Positions 24,648 through 33,045 of a stretch of 64,000 bases of DNA are shown piece after piece. Numbering within the stretch: the first letter of the stretch is position 1; each line of letters starts with the position of its first letter. This DNA is from Utricularia gibba (Eukaryota > Streptophyta > Magnoliopsida > Lamiales > Lentibulariaceae). A program made the position numbers and the translations under genes. Where the stretch lies: assembly GCA_002189035.1 (NCBI GenBank), contig NEEC01000009.1:2418001-2482000 (forward strand), given 5' to 3'. The notes under the pieces are model-generated. The model saw nothing but the letters and a program-made list of their open reading frames with translations, ran no database searches and was not told where the DNA came from.

Positions 24648-25207
24648 CAAGTGTGCCTTTCTAACACAAAGGCATTATGGTGATGAAAACTAACCAAGAT
24701 ACATCATCATTTTCTGGATGTGGAATAAAGAGGGCTTGTACATATTCAATCTAGCAATCAAACGAATTGGTTACAATCCATTTACTCGTTCATATTCAAG
24801 ATGCCCCTGACAAACTTCTCCTTTGGCACTCATTCTGAACTTCAATCTTTAATTGCATCATCTAGCTCAAGATAGGTCTTTCTCTTGAGAGGTTCTGTCA
24901 ATCAATTACGGATAAGACAACAAAGTTACAGCATGGTTCTGATGTAAATTGAATGTGATCATTGAGAGAACCTGGTTTTGAGCAGTCGTGATCACTATGA
25001 CCTGGGTCGTGTACCTCCTGGTGCACCGCACATTTTATGTAGCTAGCAGTATATTGCAAAGTCGTTCTTTATCAATGATGATCAGTTGGTGCCAGAGCAA
25101 AGTTAGCTCTATGACTATTTTTCCGGAAAAAGGTGGAGCTTGTAGTTACAAAGAACTAAGAAAGTATGCATCTATTCAGCAATGGTTCAGAAAGCTAAGA
25201 AGAGACA
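24648..25207. other. Intergenic, convergent 3' ends
   Basis: The ABCC 3' UTR (plus) meets the mTERF 3' UTR (minus). No gene or clear repeat is seen. Confidence 0.55.
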
Positions 25208-26855
25208 TCACGCCCTTTCATATTTCTTTGCAAAATCTTTGAGCAGTAATCTTTGTTTAAAATCAAGGTATTGATCTAAGCTCGTTCCAGCCCATTGCTT
25301 GCAAAAGCACTCATCCGTTGGGACAAAATAACTCAAAGGAAATGGCCCTTTTGGAGTCCTCTTTATGGAAACCAAGAAGCGATGCCGAGGTCTAATCCTT
25401 TGATCCAGTGACAAGCTAAGATAAGTTGGGTACTTTGTTAGAGAGTGGACGTCATTCTGGAGTTCGTTGATCAGGTACATATATTTTGGCTTCAGATTCC
25501 GCTCCAGAGATAGTGAAAAGACCTGCAGCATTGAGCATGTAGCTCTGAATAATTGAAGCATGCCAATAAAACATTAGAGGATTAACTACAAAGGAAGAAG
25601 AAGAAGAAGAAAGCAGACCTGCGTAATGCTGGTTAATACTTTCAGTATGTCATGATTCTTCATCCCAATACTTCTTAAGAAATGAATCCTTGGTTGTAAG
25701 CCATCTTCAATACTGTAATGAAGAATTTGAGGATGTTTTGTGACCATCTTCACTATGTTCTGTCTAGGAGATCCCAACTCATTCGTTAAAAAACTGAGAC
25801 GAGAATTCCATGCAGTTTCTATACGTTGAACTAGAATTTGAGGACTTAGTTGCACCACTTTACCAATATCAGTTTCCTGGATTCCTATTTCATCCTGCAA
25901 ATACTTAACTGTAGGCTTCAACGAACCTTCAACACTATACGAGAAAAGCGAAGGAGTAGCTGCGATTATATTCCCTATTCTGGACTCTGGGATGCCTAAA
26001 CCAACCAAGAAGCAAACATGGGGCTTGAGATTGTTTTCCACACTGTACTCCAGAATTTGAGGCTGCCGCAGTATTATTTTTCTGACATCCCTCTGTTTCA
26101 CACCAACACTTAACAAGTATTCCAGCCTTTCCTTAGCAGAGTCCACATTAATCTGAAGAGATGGCATGTGCCTCTCATACATCTGGATGAAGTGGGATTC
26201 ATCGAGTCCAAACGTGCTGAGATAATCAAGAAGTGCTGAACATCTTCCATCTAAGCCAATTTCGTCCAATAAACTGCAAAACCTGCTCCTAGAAGAGCTT
26301 TTGGGAACCTGAATCAACAGAGAGCCTGAGTCATATCATTCACAACATGGAAGGAAACATAAGCAGTTATCGATCAATAACTAGATGAACAATGCACAAA
26401 ATCAGATCACTTTGAACACAAAAGCAACTAAAAGGAGATATGAAACTGAGCTAATGGATGCAGTAATCATGAGTTCATATCATGAGTTCATATCAAGTAT
26501 TCTGATCGAAAGCATGCCAAATGCAACATATATCGTGGGGAAAAAAATCATGCGACAGAAAGTAAGCAAAGAAACAAACGTCGGAAAACCAATTGTCATC
26601 CTCATCCACGCCATCTTCACCATCAGCATCGTATGTAGAGAGCGGCTGGCCGAACTTGGAGCGGCGTTTTGGGTTCAAAATCCTGTGACTGGACTGCCGC
26701 GACACCACTCTCCCTGTAAGACGACAGTGGCGGCGACCGAGGCAGCTAGATTGAACGGAGTGAATCTGCTGGGTCCTTGAGAAGAAATTGAGACGCGAGG
26801 GAGCAAGCGCGTGGTGGTTCATCGCCGCCGCGGAGATGGAGGAACGGTGAAACAT
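25208..26855 (-). CDS. mTERF9: mTERF-domain protein, mTERF9-like (chloroplast)
   Basis: Three exons (minus): 26855-26580, 26308-25619, 25522-25208, giving 426 aa. The N-terminal ~85 residues are basic, Ser/Arg-rich and lack structure, as in a plastid transit peptide (MFHRSSISAAAMNHHALAPSR). They are followed by at least seven tandem ~35-residue mTERF motifs with the periodic LxxLG(V/I)... PQIL/PSLF pattern (for example IILRQPQILEYSVENNLKPHVCFL and IIAATPSLFSYSVEGSLKPTVKYL). The C-terminus PRHRFLVSIKRTPKGPFPLSYFVPTDECFCKQWAGTS fits the mTERF9 (TWIRT1, At5g55580) group, which acts in plastid gene expression and ribosome assembly; this clade call is from memory. Longer ORF versions start with GTG, so ATG 26855 is preferred. 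A GAA-rich tract at about 25588-25612 (CTT-rich on the gene strand) follows the second donor. Confidence 0.85.
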
Positions 26856-27108
26856 TACATTACATTGACGGCGAATCGCCACATACCACCGTAACCATCT
26901 GTAACCTTATCCAGCTGTTGTCTTCGCTTAAAGAACCATTCCCGTGTTGGGTTGTGTCAAGACGGCATCCACGTGGATTAATCTGAGCTTTGCCGGTCGT
27001 GTGGTTGTAAGTGAACGAGAAGCAGAAGATTCAGCCAGGGTACCCTGAAGTTGCATTACAAGAGGCTGCTCTAGTTCCTTGTCTTCGTTCTTCACAGAAC
27101 AAGCACAA
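26856..27108. promoter_or_regulatory. Short bidirectional promoter region (mTERF9 / DnaJ-like)
   Basis: The two start codons, facing away from each other, are 253 bp apart. Both products look plastid-targeted. No TATA box is obvious on either side. Confidence 0.55.
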
Positions 27109-27839
27109 ATGCATCCTGCTTCAGCCATCTCTTCTTCTCTTCATCTCTTCCCCTGCCTGAGAGCATACCCATCAACCCGTACAACTTTATCAATAAACAA
27201 ACACTCTCAGTTCACCACAAGTTTACCATCAACTACTGCATTTGCAGTGGACAACGTCTCGAATCCCGTTACCTTTGACCCGTCTCAAGCTCAAGTCACT
27301 TGGCAGATCCTCGTAGGGGCTCTAGGTAACAACGAATTCATTCAATTCCGAGTCCCTTTGCTGCTTAATCATCCCTAGCTGGTTCTGATGGATTTGAAAC
27401 ATGTGCAGCTGGTGTTGTTCCTTTTGTGGTTGCCGGAGTTGAGTTCAGCAAGAGAATTGTGGGCAACTCTGTGCTCAAGTTTGTCAGCAGGTATATCTTC
27501 ATGTGAGTCCTGTCCTAAAGTTCAGTTCTTTTCCAACTGCAGGCTGCACAGAGGAACTGCGAAGTGTGTAAGGGGTCAGGACTTGTTTTGGCGGACAACA
27601 AGCAATACTTCCGGTGCCCTGGCTGCGGTAAGATAACTGTAAAGTTCAGCTCTTTTCAGCATGTTTCCAAAACCAGTTCCAATTTTAAAATTCATCTGCA
27701 TGCGAAATCTCAAATCAAAATCTCCTTTGAGCTAGCACACAAAGACAACGATCACAGTTGCTCGTGTTCATAACGGTCGGGTTTGCTTGCAGGCGGGTTT
27801 TTGCCATGGCAATCTTGGAGAAGATTCTTCAGGGGTTAG
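27109..27839 (+). CDS. DnaJ-type CxxCxGxG zinc-finger plastid protein
   Basis: Four exons: 27109-27325, 27379-27458, 27543-27627, 27793-27839, giving 142 aa. The N-terminus resembles a chloroplast transit peptide (Ser/Thr-rich, MHPASAISSSLHLFP). A hydrophobic stretch follows (ETCAAGVVPFVVAGVEFSKRI), then a half-size cysteine-rich module with CEVCKGSG and CPGCGG, ending FLPWQSWRRFFRG. This resembles the BSD2/PSA2-like DnaJ zinc-finger proteins without a J domain, which assist thylakoid or Rubisco assembly. The exact member is not identified. The 27458/27543 join uses a weak GTGGGC donor, chosen because SKRI+AAQRNC matches the spacing I expect in relatives. An alternative pairing (donor 27490, acceptor within GCACAGAG) also stays in frame. 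The longer ORF begins with TTG, so ATG 27109 is used. Confidence 0.75.
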
Positions 27840-28141
27840 GAGAAAAGCTTCAGTGCATCAACTTTGTAATGAGGATTAGCAACACAGTTAAGTTCACAGG
27901 GATTATCTCAATGTATGGAATTATGAGTAACTTGATACAACTTGACCCCAAACAGAGAATCAAGGAAACACAATTATTCATATTGCTATCCAATCCCAGA
28001 AAAACAATAACTGCCTGACAATAAGGAATGGGTACTTGAAACTCCATTGGGCATCAAGCTGCTACTACATGCTCAATAAGAAATGTGTACTTGAAACTCT
28101 ATTGTCAGAGGGCATCAAGCTGCTACATTGCCAAAATCTGT
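27840..28141. other. Convergent 3' spacer with imperfect tandem duplication
   Basis: The 3' ends of the DnaJ-like gene (plus) and mL53 (minus) meet here. A ~55-bp unit is duplicated: copy 1 at 28021-28065, copy 2 at 28076-28126. The copies share GTACTTGAAACT and GGCATCAAGCTGCTAC blocks; copy 2 has a small internal insertion. Confidence 0.65.
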
Positions 28142-28588
28142 TTACTTCTCTTCTGCTTTCCTTGGCTGGAAGCACATGGGAATTATTAGTGACAGTTTAG
28201 GGAAGCTGAAGCATAGTAGCCATGCGTGTACCTTGATCCCTTTAAAGGGCTGATGTAATTCATCTTCTGGGATAATAACAGGCCACTTCTCTCCAGCTTC
28301 CAGAAACATTTGCTCAGTCTCAAGATATTGACCCTTTTCCAGGATTAAGTTGCGAATATGTTGTGCACTGGTGGAAGTTGCATCAAAGGTTTCATCAATG
28401 CCGTTGACAAATGTTACTGTGATACTAGGTACACAATCATCAGTGCGGCGCTTAACATGGACCTGGCAACTCGGATTTGACTCCTTGGCCTTGCGTGCAT
28501 TGCACTGAGCCAAGAATTCCATACATGAAGCTAGTCGAGGGTCCAGTGCATTGAACTCAATTTTGACCTTCGACAAGAACTTTAACAT
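28142..28588 (-). CDS. Mitochondrial large-subunit ribosomal protein mL53
   Basis: Two exons (minus): 28588-28232 and 28165-28142, giving 126 aa. The second exon encodes only PRKAEEK and the stop. The sequence (MLKFLSKVKIEFNALDPRL, FLAQCNARKAKESNPSCQV, VTFVNGIDETFDA, LETEQMFLEAGEKWPVIIPEDELHQ) is what I recall for plant mL53 (39S L53 family, At5g39600 type), a thioredoxin-like-fold protein of the mitoribosome large subunit. A longer unspliced ORF reads on after KGIK with no family resemblance. The splice to PRKAEEK restores the usual basic tail, and GT-AG sites are present (GTACAC ... TTCCAG). No cleavable presequence is apparent. Confidence 0.8.
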   Translation of the reverse strand: MLKFLSKVKIEFNALDPRLASCMEFLAQCNARKAKESNPSCQVHVKRRTDDCVPSITVTFVNGIDETFDATSTSAQHIRNLILEKGQYLETEQMFLEAGEKWPVIIPEDELHQPFKGIKVHAWLLCFSFPKLSLIIPMCFQPRKAEEK

Positions 28589-29757
28589 TCTTCTTCTTTT
28601 TTATTGTTTCTGAATAATACAAAAAAAAAATTGAGACTCACATCAATGCATATAGTGTGATCAAGAAACTACCAACACATCACGCTATGAACACAAATAA
28701 GGCCCAATCATCCGGAAGAACCAACATACAATATTGAGTAAAAAAATGAATATACTGCACTGCGTCTGTCAAATAAAGAACTTGATCAAAACAGCGGTAA
28801 TTAGCAGCTCAGACAACACCAAACCGCTGAAGATGAATAAAAGAAAACGTTTCTTGACGCGCACTACCACCCAACGATTGTTTCCCCAGAGTTCTTACTA
28901 CGATGTATTAGGTTTTCAACTTTGAAACCACAAACATTATCTACCACACAGGGCACAAAACCCTAATCCTCTTTCTCAAAAAAAAAAAAAAAAGACCCAT
29001 CCCTCTGCGACAAACGGAATCGAAAAAGTACAAACTCACACACACGCGCCAACACGGACGCGCCGGAAGGGTGAAAGCGTCGAACGGAATCGAAAAGTAA
29101 TAATCTATCTGCAGCAACGCAACAGGTGTAGAAATTGACAATGCCAGACGAAAAACCTAGCAACCGGAGATGAAAGCAGTGTACCTCAAAAGAACAAGAT
29201 CTGAGACGAAGTCCAACCCAGGCAGTCCAGGCAAACGCGAAGCCACCCACAAGTCACCACAACATTCTGCAAATGACAGACCGGCGAGCAATTTTCATTC
29301 ATTTTTAATTATATCATGCAAATCATTTTGTATGTTTTTTTTCGAAAATATTTTTAAAATAAAATTTTTTTAATCGATAATAAACTATTTTCTAATAGTA
29401 ATAAATTAATATTTTACTTTATCTTATAGCTGGTTAATAATATTATTTTATATCTAATATACTCCCCAAAATTTGATTTGAAGAATATAATAATAATAAA
29501 ATAAAAATGGTCAAACCCCCCAACTTGTCGCTGGAAAAGGAGGAAGAAACGGAACTGCTCTACTTCCTCAGTCAAGTATTCTGCTGTGGCACCACAGACT
29601 TGAAAACAAAATGCTGTGGCTTCTGCAAACCTCCTGAGTTCAGTGGGTAAGTAAAATGTGTACATGCAGTTTTCTCCTGGATTGAGGTGGGAAGATCAAA
29701 TTTTTATGTAGATTTTTCGAGTTTTTTCATCATTCTGTTGCCTGTGCAGCCTGAGAA
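28589..29757. other. Divergent intergenic region (mL53 / LOTUS-RRM)
   Basis: Leaders and probable promoters of two divergent genes. A poly-A run lies at 28980-28994, and an AT-rich stretch at about 29290-29510 separates the two sides. ORFs here are low-complexity and not supported. A CTGTGCAG at 29742-29749 just before the ATG at 29758 may be a 5' UTR acceptor. Confidence 0.5.
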
Positions 29758-31277
29758 ATGGAGCACGACGAGGCGGAGGTGGTGCTGTTCCACAGAATAT
29801 GCAGACTGGAACCAGAACCCATCGTAAAGAGGATCTTTGGATATTTATACTTTCAAGGGGTTTCCAATCAGGAAATGATAAGACTAGCCATAGGCTCTGA
29901 TGCCTCGATCCATAGGTTGATCCGCATTGCGAAGAGTGCGCGGATTCTGGAGCCCGGGACTGCTGGTTTTTGTATGGCGACAGATCTTGCTTCGCCTGTG
30001 GCTCCGGCGAAGTACCATCTCCACGAAGGGGAATTCAATGGTGTGGGGCTGACAGATATGAGGAGTTGGCGGCTGGATTATCGTTCCAGCAACGGATACT
30101 GCGACGATATGTCTCTGGAGAAGCTGGAGTACGAGATCCGGGAGCTGCTGAAGTGCCACAGAGGCAGCCCCGTGTCGATAGCTTCTCTCCCGATGCTGTA
30201 CTTTGAGAAGTATGGCAAGACTCTCCAAGCTGATGGGTACTTGACGGAGAGCCAGAGACATGGGAGGGCTGGTTACAGTTTGACGAGGCTGCTCGCTCGT
30301 CTCAGCAGCAGCATCCGTCTCATCGACAGGGCGCACGGGCAGCATGCTGTCATGCTCGCACAATATGATGATCCTGGGCCATCCCTTGACTCTGCATCTC
30401 GACAAATCTACCTCACTTTTCCTGCTGACAGTGCCTTTCATGAGGAAGATGTAGCCATTTATTTCAGGTCGACTGCATCAACTTTTTGATATTCGTTTCA
30501 TTTTTCAGAACATGCTACTTGTTAAAACTATGCGTATACTCAGATTGAAATGTACTTCGTGTTTGCAGTCTGTTTGGACAAGTGCAGGATGTGAGAATTC
30601 CTAGCCAACAGAGACGGATGTTTGGGTTTGTCACCTTTTTTGATACTGAAACTGTGAAACTTGTGTTATCCAAGAGGAATCCACACTACGTTTGTGATGC
30701 TAGAGTCCTTGTAAAACCTTATAAAGAGAAATCAAAGGTTACTGAGAGGTAAATAGCTATTCACTCTATTGCTATTATTGTTGGTATCTTCCATTTCATG
30801 AATGTTCTTTGCTAAACTGTGCAACTTTCTCTTTGTTATTTTTCATAAAAGGAAGTACATTGAAAAGCTGGATCACCATCATCACAAAATTACTACTAAT
30901 CCCAAGATACATCCAGGTGAGATCCAATTTCTAACAACCGTTGATATTCACAACAACAACAAATTTTCTAATGCTTCCATAGAGTTTGAAGGATGGTTCT
31001 CACCTACATTGATGTCCATGAAAAGTGGCCACCATTTGATGGATGCTAATCATAGCGGCTCAACCAATGATCATGAAGAAAGCAAGGTTTGTAACAACGA
31101 TCATGAAGATGATGAGAGGTACTCATGAAAAACTAATGTTTTTATACTCTCACTTGATGGTTTTGAGTCAGTTATTTGTTTCAATGATGCAGCAGTCTAG
31201 GAATAAAACTTCCGGAAAACCCCTTTGATTGCAGCAATGAGCACACAAATAACGAGGGTTTGGAGTTCAGCATATGA
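29758..31277 (+). CDS. LOTUS (OST-HTH) plus RRM RNA-binding protein, C3H18-like without CCCH finger
   Basis: Four exons: 29758-30467, 30569-30748, 30852-31118, 31193-31277, giving 413 aa. The N-terminal helical module ([24 protein letters not shown]) is the segment typical of plant AtC3H18/46/53/55 proteins. A LOTUS-like winged helix (about residues 120-200, [26 protein letters not shown]) follows, then an RRM (about 214-297). The RRM has RNP2 (IYLTFPA) and RNP1 (MFGFVTFF) and ends in [11 protein letters not shown]. In the family a CCCH zinc finger sits between the first two modules. Here that stretch has only one or two cysteines and no C-C-C-H pattern. After the RRM there is a His/Asn-rich tail and [10 protein letters not shown], like the family's C-terminal LPxxPF motif. 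The fourth exon was inferred from that motif. RNA regulation is likely; the targets are unknown. Confidence 0.82.
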
Positions 31278-31633
31278 GCTTCTATGGATGATAAAGAAGG
31301 GTGCTTGGTTGAGATGTGAATATACTTACCGATCACCTCTGAATAATCCCAGAGCACGACGGCAAAAAAGGGTGCTTCTGGATTGCAACATTCTGACATG
31401 CTCTGTAGCAATGGTTATGGTTTGGATCTCATATGGGTGCAGACCCAGTCCCACTAATGGACAGGTGCCTGCTGCAATGTAGGATCTTGTAGCATGATTC
31501 TAATTTCTCCTATAAAAAGTGTTTCTACAATTACTTCATCTTTTCAGCATCACAACATATGAAACAAGTCAAAATCTTCCATGTCAAACCATAGAGAAGG
31601 TTTAGTTGTAATCAGAAGGCAATACATGGAGAT
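31278..31633. other. Convergent 3' spacer
   Basis: Probable 3' UTRs of the LOTUS-RRM gene (plus) and the LOG-like gene (minus). An ORF fragment here has no family resemblance. Confidence 0.5.
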
Positions 31634-32741
31634 TTACCTTGAAACATTAGGGAATGTGTCTGTTTTCTCACACTCATAGTATTCTGTCAAATAAGCCAAT
31701 GCTTCTGAGTTAGTGTTGCAGACTTTCCACAAGGCGGCAACTTCGTTGTTCGAGACAGTCCCCACCGCTCACATTCATCAATGAATTCCAGTAATTTGGA
31801 GTAAAAGGAATCATAGTTCATCAGCAGAAATGGCACAGGGAGAACTGAACCAATTCTTTGAAGCTGAATCAATGCAAGAACCTCAAATGCTTCATCAAGA
31901 GTCCCGATTCCACCTGGCAACATAACGACAGCAGTCTTATCTGCGCTAGTTGCTCGCATGGCTGCATCAACTAATCCATGCTTCCTCGCGGAAAAGTATC
32001 TGAATGCAGAATAAAGCAATGACATATCGAATGAGAAATGCACAATACCAGTATACTATCATCACATACCTACAAGTTATGTAATTTTGCAATGGAAGAT
32101 ATGGATGAATATTTGTAGCAGTCCATTCTCCAGCTTCTTTGCTGATTTTAAATCCACCAACAGGCTTTCCTGCTTCCAGAGCCCCTTTGGTTACAGCATC
32201 CATAAGCCCTGGTCCAGCACCTGACCATGAAGTACAATTTAACAGATTTGCAATCTGCCAAGAAAAAAAAAAGCATATTGAAAATCAACAGATATTGTTC
32301 TTCAACAAATTTCAAAAACATCATCAAAACTGGATTCAGAATTGCTCACTTCTTTCCCTAATTCAAATGTTTGTTCATAATGGGGATGCCCAGGCCCCAA
32401 CCTTGCAGAACCTAAGTACACCACTCCTCTACCCAGTCTCTGTATAAGCTCATAGCACTTTTCAATCTCTTTCTTCACCTTCAGCAAACAGAAGAAAAAC
32501 TAACATGCTTCAAGATGCAGACGAACACAAGTAATCCCACTTTTAATACCTCAGCAGGGCTTTTTCGCTCCAATTCAACCCCATCAAGATTATAGCAAAA
32601 GGGCTTCAATCGAAAGTTGAGAACTCGCGATATTGCTTTGAATCTTTTGCTTCCTCCCCTCAATACTAGCTCCTTTAATGGGCAAGCCTTAACCCGATGA
32701 AAAATCAATGTAGCGCCCGGACAAAGAATTGAATGGCCCAT
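31634..32741 (-). CDS. LOG-like (TIGR00730) nucleotide-binding protein, At1g50575-type
   Basis: Four exons (minus): 32741-32550, 32478-32350, 32254-32070, 31999-31634, giving about 290 aa. The Rossmann-like 'lysine decarboxylase-like' fold of cytokinin phosphoribohydrolases shows as VVYLGSARL, WSGAGPGLMDAVTKGA, VGGFKI and the signature PGGIGTLDE. The basic N-terminal extension may be a targeting sequence. The closest match recalled is At1g50575, a conserved LOG-family outlier. Cytokinin-activating activity is not proven for that branch. The last exon changes frame once: CERWG continues in another frame as TVSNNEVAALWKVCNTNSEALAYL at a C-run (31760-31763 on the plus strand, G on the coding strand). 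One missing base explains it and moves the stop from 31687 to 31634. Total CDS is 872 nt, one short of a multiple of three. Confidence 0.82.
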
Positions 32742-33045
32742 TTTCCTGAATCACCAATGAAGCAACCTCTAGCAGCAGCACCAATCCTTGGGTTCCATGA
32801 TTTTATCCACAGTACGCCCCAAGTCAAAACTGTACTGGAATTCGGTCATCGGAACAAGAACAGGACTCCGCCACTTCGGGCTAAAATACTGTATTTAATA
32901 TATTTTATTGAGAGAAAGAGAGAGAGAGAGAAAGACCATCAGTTTCTTTGCTTCCAAGCCCAGAAAAAGCAGTTCTTTACTTGGTGTAGGGTTTTGTGGT
33001 CTCAACACATCATGAGCCCTGCATGTGATGAAAACATGAAGAAGA
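32742..33045. promoter_or_regulatory. Bidirectional promoter / 5' UTRs (LOG-like / TRN1) with GA repeat
   Basis: Divergent start codons are 304 bp apart. A (GA)n tract at about 32909-32934 is a potential BPC/GAGA-factor site. Four out-of-frame ATGs (33012, 33023, 33028, 33036) lie just before the TRN1 start. Confidence 0.55.

Noticed and set aside
26856-26882. N-terminal extension of the mTERF protein (MAIRRQCNV...)
   Set aside because: It begins with GTG, not ATG; ATG 26855 is used instead. Similar non-ATG extensions were rejected at 18162, 27079, 37894, 38620 and 51375.
28963-29250. 95-codon minus-strand ORF upstream of mL53
   Set aside because: Low-complexity aromatic/Arg-rich composition, ends in poly-Phe from a poly-A run; best read as UTR or promoter.
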